Assembly: GCF_049319665.1 (NCBI RefSeq) | Contig: NZ_JBMOUD010000001.1 | Span: forward strand, 434,001-498,000 | Direction: 5' to 3' | DNA: 64,000 nt | DNA from: JBMOUD01 sp049319665 | Lineage (GTDB): Bacteria; Pseudomonadota; Gammaproteobacteria; Enterobacterales; Enterobacteriaceae | In this document: piece by piece, positions 8,463-16,192 of the stretch | Position numbering within the stretch: position 1 is the stretch's first letter | Layout of the letters: each line of letters starts with the position of its first letter | Translations under genes and position numbers: made by a program | The notes under the pieces: generated by a model | What the model was told of the DNA's origin: nothing | The model's database searches: none | The model's input: only the letters and a program-made list of their open reading frames with translations

Positions 8463-9620
8463 TTATTTTTTCTTGCGGGAGATAACGAGTTTATCTTTTG
8501 GCTTGTCTTTCCAATCCTCAGCTTGGTTACTGAAATTATCAGCCAACAGGTAATTTGGTGTTTTCGCTATCCAATCTGACAGTGAGATGTCTTGATAAAT
8601 ACCGTTGTCCAGCACCACTAATACTTTCAGATCTTCATCACCGGTGTTTTCAATGTAATGACCAAATCCTTGCGGCACATAGCCAATATCCGTTGGCCCA
8701 AAATCAGAGGTTTGTGCATGGCCGTGAGAACTAAATACCGTCATGCGTCCGGTTCCTGAAATGTAGTATTGCCATTCGTTAGCATTCGGATGCCAGTGGA
8801 GCTCACGTACTGCACCTGGTTTAACAATTTCAATCGCCCCGGTAATGGTTTTTGAAATTGGGAATTCTTTTGATGAAACCAGATGGACACTCCCCGCGTC
8901 ACTCTCAAAGAATGGTTTTTGTTTCATCAGTTGATAACGGTGAGTGAGGGGAGAATCATCTCGGCCACCGTCATTTTTTGGCAAAGGTAAGGCTGGCGGT
9001 GTCTTACCACCAACGATATAAGCTTCACCTTGTTTGGTTTTGGAGAAAATAGAAGCGGGCATGTTAATGCTCTTCTCTAACACTTCTTTTGGCATATGTG
9101 TTATCCAGTCGGTAATACTAAAAGTACCGAACTCGGAAAAATGCCCGTTATCGAAGGTCAGAATAAAATGCGCCCCTTCTTCTAATGCCTGAATAGAGTG
9201 GCCATAACCTTTAGGGAAATACCAGACGTCACCCGGGCCAAAATCTGCCACTTCACTGGTTCCTTCAGGGTCAATGATGGTGATTCGCGCCCGGCCTTCG
9301 AGCATAAAAGCCCATTCTGCGGCGATAGCATGCCAGTGCAACTCGCGTAATCCGCCAGGTTCGAGAGTCATATCTACGCCTGCGACACCTTCCGAAATTG
9401 GGAATTGTGTAACAGTTGCCTCTCTGGCCCAGCCATAAGGTAGTGAACGTTTATGGCTTTTGCTGATTTGATATTTGTAGAGATCTTTTGCTCCTTTTTC
9501 CGGCTCAAAAGAGGTTGGTGGCACAATGTTGCGATATTCATCGGCCTCTGCCGTATTAATTAACCCACCCGCCAGGGCACCAAGGGCTGATGCTTTTAAT
9601 ATATCTCTGCGTGACAGCAT
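8463..9620 (-). CDS. Tat-exported bicupin oxalate decarboxylase
   Basis: This 385-residue bicupin carries a twin-arginine signal (SRRDILK followed by ASALGALAGGLINTAEA). Each cupin has a Mn-binding motif set: HWHAIAAEWAFMLEG in the first and HWHPNANEWQYYISG in the second, with the later His of each in GYGHSI and GFGHYI. The first cupin keeps a serine-glutamate pair (FSEFGTFSITDW) where decarboxylases carry the lid SEN(S/T), so decarboxylation of oxalate to formate and CO2 is favoured over oxidation. Export of a folded metalloenzyme fits the Tat signal. A Fur-like box about 90 bp upstream suggests metal-linked control. Confidence 0.88.
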   Translation of the reverse strand: MLSRRDILKASALGALAGGLINTAEADEYRNIVPPTSFEPEKGAKDLYKYQISKSHKRSLPYGWAREATVTQFPISEGVAGVDMTLEPGGLRELHWHAIAAEWAFMLEGRARITIIDPEGTSEVADFGPGDVWYFPKGYGHSIQALEEGAHFILTFDNGHFSEFGTFSITDWITHMPKEVLEKSINMPASIFSKTKQGEAYIVGGKTPPALPLPKNDGGRDDSPLTHRYQLMKQKPFFESDAGSVHLVSSKEFPISKTITGAIEIVKPGAVRELHWHPNANEWQYYISGTGRMTVFSSHGHAQTSDFGPTDIGYVPQGFGHYIENTGDEDLKVLVVLDNGIYQDISLSDWIAKTPNYLLADNFSNQAEDWKDKPKDKLVISRKKK

Positions 9621-10121
9621 TATGTTTCTCCAGGTTATTGTTGTTTTTGTCGTTTCGACTTTTAATAAATTGCAGGTGTGCCAAATGTATATTTCATAAG
9701 TGTGATGAGAATGATTGTTATTCTTTTTTATTGTTGTTCTTATTGTTTTAAAAAATATAAATCAAGAGAATCCAGGTGGTTAGAGGAATTTAAAATAAGC
9801 TGTTAGGAAATGTGTTAAATGAAAGGAAATACTAACAATAATTAATTGTAGTTAAACAGCATAAATAAATAATGGAGTGAGTTAACATCTTTGGGTAAAG
9901 AGGTTTGACTTAAGGACATATTCTGTTATGACATATTTGTAACGTGTATAAATTATAGACAATAAAATTATAACCAATAAAAATAATATTGATTGTTTAT
10001 TTTATATACCCCCAAGGCCTAAACCTGGTGATGTAATCGCTCGGGATCTGTGTACTGTTAGCAGTTCCCGAGATGATATTTTAAAAGTGTGATCGTATAT
10101 TATTGACAAGTGCCAATATTC
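9621..10121. other. Gene-free AT-rich gap
   Basis: Apart from the Fur-like box at 9707-9725 and a 7-bp inverted repeat CTCGGGA...TCCCGAG (10040-10072) with no T-run, I see no gene or clear element here. Confidence 0.5.
9707..9725 (-). promoter_or_regulatory. Possible Fur-like box upstream of oxalate decarboxylase
   Basis: On the minus strand the site reads AAGAATAACAATCATTCTC, matching 14 of 19 positions of the Fur consensus. It is about 90 bp before the start codon. It is weaker than the box at 292-310. Confidence 0.4.
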
Positions 10122-10682
10122 TTAATTGCTTATATCGTGTCCCAGCGCATTCATGGCGGCGGTGATAATGTGTTCGCGCCATTGTTGCTGCAAGCCTAAA
10201 CGAGCGGCAATGAGCGCTGTCGCTGCGATACCACTGAATGCGCTAGTCACGCGAACAATGCGTTCTTGGTTTGCTGTGGTTAAGTCCGTTCCCAGAGCGG
10301 AATAAACAATAAATCCCATCTGGGTCAACTCAGGATCAACATTTTCATTCTCGTCGGCTAGTCGATTCCCGAGTGCCGACACACCTGGCCAGTCAAAGGT
10401 AAAGTCGACAGACGCTTCGATGACTGCACGTTCGCGTTCGATACCTAGCGGCATTTTCTCAACATCAGAGAACACTGTGCGTATAGATTCTCCTACCGTT
10501 TTCAGTGCCGCATCGTAAATCGCTTGTTTACTCGGGTAGTGATGGAGGAGACCCGCTTTGGAGTAGTTAACCGCGTCGGCAATTTGTTGTAATGACGTGT
10601 GGGCAAAGCCATGTCTGGCAAACAAACCGGCTGCGCGGTCGATGATTTCGGCATCGATTTCTGATCTGGTAGGTCTTGGCAT
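10122..10682 (-). CDS. TetR-family repressor (second of two paralogues)
   Basis: This is a 186-residue TetR regulator, with HTH residues about 5-50 (FARHGFAHTSLQQIADAVNY, then SKAGLLHHYPSKQAIYDA). I place the start at the ATG at 10682 because it aligns with the start of the paralogue at 6240-6863 and has a GAAG ribosome site 6 bp upstream; an in-frame ATG at 10694 adds four residues. A perfect palindrome 30 bp upstream is very likely its own operator, giving autorepression. It lies downstream of the catechol operon on the same strand but is separated by a strong terminator, so it is its own unit. The inducer is unknown; an aromatic acid is one possibility. Confidence 0.88.
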   Translation of the reverse strand: MPRPTRSEIDAEIIDRAAGLFARHGFAHTSLQQIADAVNYSKAGLLHHYPSKQAIYDAALKTVGESIRTVFSDVEKMPLGIERERAVIEASVDFTFDWPGVSALGNRLADENENVDPELTQMGFIVYSALGTDLTTANQERIVRVTSAFSGIAATALIAARLGLQQQWREHIITAAMNALGHDISN

Positions 10683-10711
10683 AATACGCTTCACGCCCGT
10701 TGAGATAATGT

Positions 10712-10730
10712 GTTGGTATAATATACCAAC
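10712..10730. promoter_or_regulatory. Perfect palindromic operator for the TetR gene
   Basis: GTTGGTAT-AAT-ATACCAAC has 8-bp arms with a 3-bp spacer, 30 bp upstream of the TetR start and overlapping a TATAAT-like box. A further CCAAC/GTTGG repeat overlaps its right side (to 10738). Confidence 0.7.
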
Positions 10731-10783
10731 TTGGTTGGCATTCGGCCATTATGGTTGGAATGGGATATAGCCAGACTGTATAA

Positions 10784-10824
10784 AAAACGACTTAAATTAT
10801 CGTTAGAACAACCTAAGTCGTTTT
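10784..10824 (-). terminator. Terminator at the end of the catechol operon
   Basis: Arms AAAACGACTTA/TAAGTCGTTTT are perfect and flanked by A- and T-runs, so it can work in both directions. It closes the operon after catA. Confidence 0.8.
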
Positions 10825-10854
10825 CTCTATTAAAGAGCTTCAAACCAGGCGAGA

Positions 10855-11796
10855 TTAAGATGCTTCTAACGCTCTGACCCGTTTAATCCTGTGCTCTTCC
10901 TGGGCGTCGTGACTTGGATAGAGACTGAAATTGAATGCTATCTCGGTGTGTGGGCAGGGCATATTTCGCTGCGTGCAAATCTGTTCATCATTGACGATCA
11001 CAGGGTTAGCAATTAGCTCATCACGAGTCGCAAAAGCAAAATCTTCCCACAAGTATTTATCGCCATTGAGATTTATTTGTGAGGTCAGGTGCCGGTAGCC
11101 GTGAGCGGAGATAAAAAAGTGAATATGGGCTGGTCGGTTGCCGTGACGGCCCAATTTATTGAGCAGTGTTTGGGTCGGGCCATCAGGAGGGCAACCATAA
11201 CCGGAGGGCACAATGCTCCGTGCACAATAGCGGCCTTGCGCATCAGTTCTTATACGCCGTCGCAGGTTAAACTCACTTTGTGATTTATCAAAATAAGAGT
11301 AATTTCCCAGCGTATTAGCATGCCAGATATCGACAATAGCGCCGCTGAGAGGCTGCCCATTGATATCAGTGATTTTCCCATATAGCCACAGCGGAATATC
11401 GCGGCTAGTTTGCGTTGTTGCTTCATCCATGCGGGCGAAGCCATCGGATAGCGGCGCATTAGCAACATATAATGGGCCTTCAATCGTCCGTGGGGTTCCG
11501 CCCTGATAGCCCTGTAGCTGGTCGCGGGCATCTTCTCTGATATCAAGGTAGTGCTCCAGCCCTAATCCTGCAGCAAGAAGAGCGGCCTCCTGATGAGTAC
11601 CAAGGAAATGTAAATAGTTAACGGCCTGCCAAAACTCTTCCTGCGAGATATCATATTGATCAATTAAGTTGCAGATATCGCCTAGCAGATGATGAATAAT
11701 TTTCTTTAAACGTGGATCGCCCCCATCATTATTTAATCCACTACTTATCTGTAATAATGCCGTCAGGCTTTGCTGTAGATTAGCTTGCTTTGTCAT
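10855..11796 (-). CDS. catA: Catechol 1,2-dioxygenase
   Basis: This 313-residue intradiol dioxygenase cleaves catechol to cis,cis-muconate using non-haem Fe(III). After an N-terminal helical linker of about 100 residues, the catalytic domain begins at GTPRTIEGPLYVANAP. The four iron ligands can be placed: Tyr in GNYSYFD, Tyr in SGYGCPPDG, and two His in RPAHIHFFIS. Length fits the family. It is the last gene of the pcaI-pcaJ-pcaD-catB-catC-catA unit although it does the first step. An AGGA site sits 8 bp before the ATG, and there is an unusually long 194 bp gap after catC. Confidence 0.95.
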   Translation of the reverse strand: MTKQANLQQSLTALLQISSGLNNDGGDPRLKKIIHHLLGDICNLIDQYDISQEEFWQAVNYLHFLGTHQEAALLAAGLGLEHYLDIREDARDQLQGYQGGTPRTIEGPLYVANAPLSDGFARMDEATTQTSRDIPLWLYGKITDINGQPLSGAIVDIWHANTLGNYSYFDKSQSEFNLRRRIRTDAQGRYCARSIVPSGYGCPPDGPTQTLLNKLGRHGNRPAHIHFFISAHGYRHLTSQINLNGDKYLWEDFAFATRDELIANPVIVNDEQICTQRNMPCPHTEIAFNFSLYPSHDAQEEHRIKRVRALEAS

Positions 11797-11990
11797 AATG
11801 TGTTCCTCATCGCGTTATATTGTTGCTGCTCTGGGCCAACATTAAGCTTTATATCCATTCTTCCTCTCTGTCATAGGTGTCGCAGACTCGCATGCGGACT
11901 GCTTTTCTATGTCTCGGCTATTTTGGATATACGACGAAGCTCAGTATTGTTCATTACTCATTTTATTAGCTATTTTCATTGCCTATTTGA

Positions 11991-12281
11991 TTAGCTGTCG
12001 TCTTCCCTGATTGCCGATGGATGCCTGCAAAGCGCTTCTACCCTAATGTCCATATATGGGAAAAGAGGCAGGTTGGATATGATGTCGTGTAATTCGCTAT
12101 GACTATCGACATCAAATATGCTGACATTCGCATAGCTGCCGACAATGCGCCAAATGTGCCGCCACTTTCCCTCTCGTTGTAATTTTTGCGCATAGTTTTT
12201 TTCTCGCCTTTTAATTTCGTCTGCCACCTCTTTAGGCATATCAGGGGGGATATTGACAACCATCTCGACTTTATAAAGCAT
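11991..12281 (-). CDS. catC: Muconolactone delta-isomerase
   Basis: At 96 residues this matches the small ferredoxin-like CatC family, which works as a large oligomer. It converts muconolactone into 3-oxoadipate enol-lactone. Family marks are the start MLYKVEMVVNIPPDMP, the E-K-x-x-A-Q-x-L-Q-R-E-G-K-W helix, the strand WRIVGSYANVSIFDVDSHSELH and the ending SNLPLFPYMDIRVEALCRHPS. It lies 32 bp after catB in the same operon. Confidence 0.95.
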   Translation of the reverse strand: MLYKVEMVVNIPPDMPKEVADEIKRREKNYAQKLQREGKWRHIWRIVGSYANVSIFDVDSHSELHDIISNLPLFPYMDIRVEALCRHPSAIREDDS

Positions 12282-12313
12282 CGTTATTCTCCGATTATGA
12301 TCCGCTTAGGACA

Positions 12314-13450
12314 CTACTGAATACGATGGCCGCTGGCAGGGCGTTGATAGAAGCTGACTTTATCTTCATCAATGCTAACGCCTAACCCCGGCGAATTAGG
12401 TAAACTCACTCGACCTTGTTCAAAAACCAGCGGCGTGGTTATCACATCATCTTTTAGCAATAAGGGGCCAAACATTTCTGACCCCCAATATAATGTTTGT
12501 GTTGACCAGGCGTGTAAGGCGGCAATGGTGCCTATCGAACCTTCTAGCATGGTGCCGCCGTAGAGCCCAATCCCCGCAGCATTGGCAACGTGTGCCAGTT
12601 TTAACGCTTGTGCCGGTCCTCCCGCTTTAGCGATTTTTAACGCATAAGCACCGGTAAAACCGGCGGCAGCGAGTGCATAGCCGTCATACAGTGTTGATAC
12701 GGCTTCGTCGGCTAAAATAGGCAGGGTAAAGCGCTGGCTTAATTCGACTAATGCAGTCTTGTTCCATAGCGCTATAGGCTGTTCAACCAGGTCAATCCCA
12801 ATATCTTGTAATGCAGCTATCCCTTTGATCGCAGTAGCAGTATCCCATGCCTGATTAACATCAACGCGAAGGCTCACGCTGTCCCCTAGCGCCTGTCTGA
12901 TGGCCAGCGTGTGGCGCAGATCTTCAATTAACGGTTTAGCTCCGATCTTCAATTTGAAGGTATTGTGCCGGCCCTGCGCTAATAGTTTCCGCCCTTCGGC
13001 AATGTCCTGTTTGGTATCGCCACTGGCTAATGTCCATAGTACGGGCAACGCATTGGTCTGTGCGCCGCCAAGTAACGCGCTGATAGGAAGGCCGAGTTTT
13101 TTTCCTACTGCATCAAGAAAGGCAGTTTCGAGGGCAGATTTGGCAAAACTATTCCCTTTCACATACTGGTCCATACACTGATGAAGGGTTTCGACACCAG
13201 AAAATTCGTGTCCTACCAGTCGCGGTGCAAGATAAGTATCAATCGCCGATTTAATACTTTCCGGGCTTTCAGGACCGTAGCCCAAACCACCTATCGTTGT
13301 AGCTTCCCCCCAGCCGACAATACCTTGAGAACAGCTCATTTTAACCAGCAGCAATGTTTGGCAAGCCATTGTTGCCATCGATAATTTATGCGGGCGTATA
13401 GTGGGAATATCCAACAACATACTGTCAATTTTTTCGATAGTCAGTTGCAT
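12314..13450 (-). CDS. catB: Muconate cycloisomerase
   Basis: This 378-residue member of the enolase superfamily (muconate lactonizing subgroup) turns cis,cis-muconate into muconolactone. The barrel shows the catalytic lysine pair in FKLKIGA, the metal ligands in RVDVNQAWD, VEQPI and LADEAVS, and the second lysine in LKIAKAGG. Length is normal for the family. It lies 11 bp after pcaD and 32 bp before catC, within the catechol operon. Confidence 0.95.
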   Translation of the reverse strand: MQLTIEKIDSMLLDIPTIRPHKLSMATMACQTLLLVKMSCSQGIVGWGEATTIGGLGYGPESPESIKSAIDTYLAPRLVGHEFSGVETLHQCMDQYVKGNSFAKSALETAFLDAVGKKLGLPISALLGGAQTNALPVLWTLASGDTKQDIAEGRKLLAQGRHNTFKLKIGAKPLIEDLRHTLAIRQALGDSVSLRVDVNQAWDTATAIKGIAALQDIGIDLVEQPIALWNKTALVELSQRFTLPILADEAVSTLYDGYALAAAGFTGAYALKIAKAGGPAQALKLAHVANAAGIGLYGGTMLEGSIGTIAALHAWSTQTLYWGSEMFGPLLLKDDVITTPLVFEQGRVSLPNSPGLGVSIDEDKVSFYQRPASGHRIQ

Positions 13451-13461
13451 GAAGCCATCCT

Positions 13462-14307
13462 TTAAGGCGTCCTATCTTGTGGATAGGGAGCCTGTTGATA
13501 AGGGAAGTTCCTGTAAGATAATCCTCCATGAGGAGAATGGCCCGACTGTGGCGGTTCCAGCAGAAAGTCAATCACGGCGGCATTAAAAGCATCGGGGCAA
13601 GAGAGATTAGAAAGATGCCCTGTTGGCAGGATTATCAGGTTAGCCTGCGGTGCTTTTTCGTGAATAAATGTTGACTCCTCGACCGTGGTTATCGGGTCTT
13701 GCGATCCAGCAATAATCAACATTGGGCGTACCATGTTGCTGACTTCACTACGTAAATCGGCTGTAGATAACGCTAAGCAACAGGCCGCGTAGCCTGCAGG
13801 CTGGCTGGTGGCTAATCGACCAATCATGACTTGCAGTAAGCGAGGATTTTTTTGGATAAACTCCTCGTTGAACCAGCGAGCTGGCGAATTGATAGCGATA
13901 TCTTGCAAACCATCGCGTTGCGCTTTTTGACTGCGTTGCTGCCAACTAAGGGCGTTGCCAATACAGGCGGCAGAATTAGCGATAACCAGCTTGTTCATGC
14001 GCTGTGGTGCATAGCGATTAAGCCATAAGCCAGTCAGTCCCCCCATTGAAATGCCACAGAAATGGGCCCGAGCGATATTGAGGTGATCGAGTAATTCAAT
14101 AACGTCTTTTCCTAACTCTTCAAGCGTCAAAGGGGAGGGACCAAGAGGCGTATTCCCATGTCCGCGTTGGTTATAGCGTATAACGAAAAAATGTTCACAT
14201 AACGCCGATATCTGCGGGTGCCACATATCGAGCCATGTACCTAAAGAGTTTGACAGTACCAGTGCTGGGGCCGCTGGTGAGCCGTCAAGCCGGTAATCAA
14301 TATTCAT
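13462..14307 (-). CDS. pcaD: 3-oxoadipate enol-lactonase
   Basis: This 281-residue alpha/beta hydrolase hydrolyses 3-oxoadipate enol-lactone to 3-oxoadipate. Its nucleophile is in the elbow CGISMGGLTG, the acid probably in GSQDPITTVEES, and the His in LPTGHLSNL. The N-terminal LVLSNSLGTWLDMW is typical of PcaD/CatD. The C-terminus extends about 20 residues beyond the usual end. A strong AGGGAGG ribosome site precedes the ATG. It is separated from pcaJ by 139 bp that hold a short unexplained open frame. Confidence 0.93.
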   Translation of the reverse strand: MNIDYRLDGSPAAPALVLSNSLGTWLDMWHPQISALCEHFFVIRYNQRGHGNTPLGPSPLTLEELGKDVIELLDHLNIARAHFCGISMGGLTGLWLNRYAPQRMNKLVIANSAACIGNALSWQQRSQKAQRDGLQDIAINSPARWFNEEFIQKNPRLLQVMIGRLATSQPAGYAACCLALSTADLRSEVSNMVRPMLIIAGSQDPITTVEESTFIHEKAPQANLIILPTGHLSNLSCPDAFNAAVIDFLLEPPQSGHSPHGGLSYRNFPYQQAPYPQDRTP

Positions 14308-14325
14308 TTTTCCTCCCTACGGCAT

Positions 14326-14436
14326 CTATGCAACACGTAACGGAATATCTTCTTTGATAGTGAGGAGCGGAGCGTAACTCGGGTTCTTTTGTCTGCCTTC
14401 GTCGTCGATACCGTGTTTAGGTGAATAGGCAGGCAA
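14326..14436 (-). other. Short open frame in the pcaJ-pcaD gap, possible gene remnant
   Basis: Between pcaJ and pcaD the minus strand stays open in one frame for 36 codons after a TTG (about 48 codons from the previous stop). It begins LPAYSPKHGIDDEG and ends TIKEDIPLRVA before a TAG. It looks like a protein tail rather than random sequence, but there is no good ribosome site and I do not recognise the family. It may be the remnant of a deleted operon gene. Confidence 0.25.
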
Positions 14437-14446
14437 TAGTCTGGTT

Positions 14447-15115
14447 TCAAGCGTTTTGAGGGATCTTAAACGTCAGACGTGCTGGCGTAATATCCTGTAA
14501 TTGAGTCTCCGTCACGCCACCAAACATTTCAGTGACAACCAAGCCGTTGGGCGTGACATCCATTACCGCCAAATCACTGTATATGCGTTTAACACAGCGC
14601 AAACCGGTCAGCGGATAGGTGCATTTTTTGACGACTTTGCACTCCCCAGTTTTTGTCATATGGCTCATCATCACATAGACCTGACGTGCACCAACTGCTA
14701 AGTCCATTGCACCACCGACAGCAGGTGTGGAACCTGCAACCCCTGTGCTCCAATTGGCTAAATCTCCTTGCTCCGATACCTGATAAGCTCCCAAAACACA
14801 GAGATCTAAATAGCTGCCGCGCATCATGGCAAAGGAATCACCGCTATGAAAATAGCAGCCACCTTTAAGCAGTGTGACCGGTTGTTTACCCGCGCTAATC
14901 AAGTCTGGATCTTCTTGTCCGGGCAGAGGTGTGGGGCCCATGCCGAGTAAACCGTTTTCGCTATGCAGCAAAATTTCTTTATCTTCAGGCAAATAATTAA
15001 CAATTTTGGTGGGTACCCCGATGCCCAAATTAACGTAGGCACCTTCTGGAATATCTTGGGCGATTCTCTGCGCGAGTTGTTCATAAGTAAGCGGTGTATA
15101 AGTCAGTTTTTCCAT
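14447..15115 (-). CDS. pcaJ: 3-oxoadipate CoA-transferase, subunit B
   Basis: This 222-residue beta subunit of a family I CoA-transferase moves CoA from succinyl-CoA to 3-oxoadipate, together with PcaI. The catalytic glutamate is in the motif HSENGLLGMGP; the N-terminus has the expected AQRIAQDIPEGAYVNLGIG and PTKIVNY. I chose the ATG at 15115 (MEKLTYTPL) because it follows the pcaI stop by 11 bp and matches the family start. A longer reading from 15175 would overlap pcaI. Confidence 0.93.
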   Translation of the reverse strand: MEKLTYTPLTYEQLAQRIAQDIPEGAYVNLGIGVPTKIVNYLPEDKEILLHSENGLLGMGPTPLPGQEDPDLISAGKQPVTLLKGGCYFHSGDSFAMMRGSYLDLCVLGAYQVSEQGDLANWSTGVAGSTPAVGGAMDLAVGARQVYVMMSHMTKTGECKVVKKCTYPLTGLRCVKRIYSDLAVMDVTPNGLVVTEMFGGVTETQLQDITPARLTFKIPQNA

Positions 15116-15126
15116 GATAAAAGACC

Positions 15127-15816
15127 TCAAACTGTCGTTGCTGGTGGGGTATGAGCGGGAAGGGGGACGATGCACTGGACAAAAATACCGGGGGTAATGA
15201 TATTTTCAGGATCGATATCGCCAAGACCGACTAAGTGCGTAACTTCAGCAATGGTATAAGTGGCTGCCATCGCCATAATTGGGCAAAAATTTCGTCCGGC
15301 TTTGCTGTAACTGAGATTCCCCCAACGATCGCCACAGTGTCCATGAATCAAGGCAACATCGGCTTTTAGTGGCAGTTCAAAAACATAATTAACACCGTTA
15401 ATACATCGCGATTCTTTGTCTTTAGTCAGATCGGTGCCGTAGCCCACGGGCGTATAAATCCCGCCGAGTCCTTCACCTGCTGCCTGAATGCGAGCGGCAA
15501 GGTTGCCTTGTGGCACCAGCTCAAGCTCAATTTTTCCATCGCGATAGAGTTCATTGAATATCACCGAATCAGATGAGCGTGGGTAACTGCAAATCATCTT
15601 GCGAACTAAACCGGCATGTAATAATGCGGAAATACCAATTTCACGGGTGCCAGCATTATTACTTATCAAGGTAAGATCCTTGGCTCGGCGTCGGGCGAGG
15701 GCGGCTAGCAACTCGAAAGGCGCGCCCGCAGGCCCAAATCCCCCGATCATAATTGTTGAGCCATCGGCAATCTCCGCCACAGCGTCTTCCACTGTGGCAA
15801 CGCTTTTATCAATCAT
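15127..15816 (-). CDS. pcaI: 3-oxoadipate CoA-transferase, subunit A
   Basis: This 229-residue alpha subunit has the GGFGPAGAPFELLAAL start of the CoA-binding fold and the typical GNLAARIQAAGEGLGGIYTPVG and IHGHCGDRWGN blocks. With PcaJ it forms the heteromeric transferase activating 3-oxoadipate. It is the promoter-proximal gene of the catechol operon. No regulator is divergent from it; the upstream neighbour on the same strand is the efflux gene sotB, 376 bp away. Confidence 0.93.
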   Translation of the reverse strand: MIDKSVATVEDAVAEIADGSTIMIGGFGPAGAPFELLAALARRRAKDLTLISNNAGTREIGISALLHAGLVRKMICSYPRSSDSVIFNELYRDGKIELELVPQGNLAARIQAAGEGLGGIYTPVGYGTDLTKDKESRCINGVNYVFELPLKADVALIHGHCGDRWGNLSYSKAGRNFCPIMAMAATYTIAEVTHLVGLGDIDPENIITPGIFVQCIVPLPAHTPPATTV

Positions 15817-16192
15817 GGTTTCTCCTTATCCATTCATCTGTCGAGCCATACCGGCTGCAATACGACGCCGGGTTGAGGCAACGTGCTCAGGTAAATTAGG
15901 CGTGTGGAAAAGTCATAACAAGGGCGAAGGTTGCGTATTTGTATGTTTTTAGCTCGTATTGTTGTTTATTTGTTCGTTTTGTGAGGCGAGTAGAGAAACG
16001 ACATAATAGGAGGGATTGATGAGCATGGACGCGGAAATGTCGCATGTATTGTTTAGGATGGCACAAGGAAAGGGGCAGTATTAACCACAGTGAGCGGCCA
16101 CAAAGTTAATGATACAGAATCATTGCTGTATAAGCGCCAGCACATGGCTGGCGCTACTGTTCTCTGAAGTATCGCCGTATTAAAGCGCGTTT
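15817..16192. other. Gap upstream of the catechol operon
   Basis: No gene is seen in this gap. The minus strand has a 28-codon open frame ending at 15826 that reads like a protein tail (PEHVASTRRRIAAGMARQMNG without its last residue), directly before pcaI. A perfect hairpin AGCGCCAGC/GCTGGCGCT at 16133-16155 lacks a T-run but may end sotB transcription. The operon promoter must lie here, but I cannot place it with confidence. Confidence 0.4.

Noticed and set aside
10040..10072. Terminator for the second TetR gene
   Set aside because: The 7-bp inverted repeat has a 19-base loop and no T-run in the right direction.
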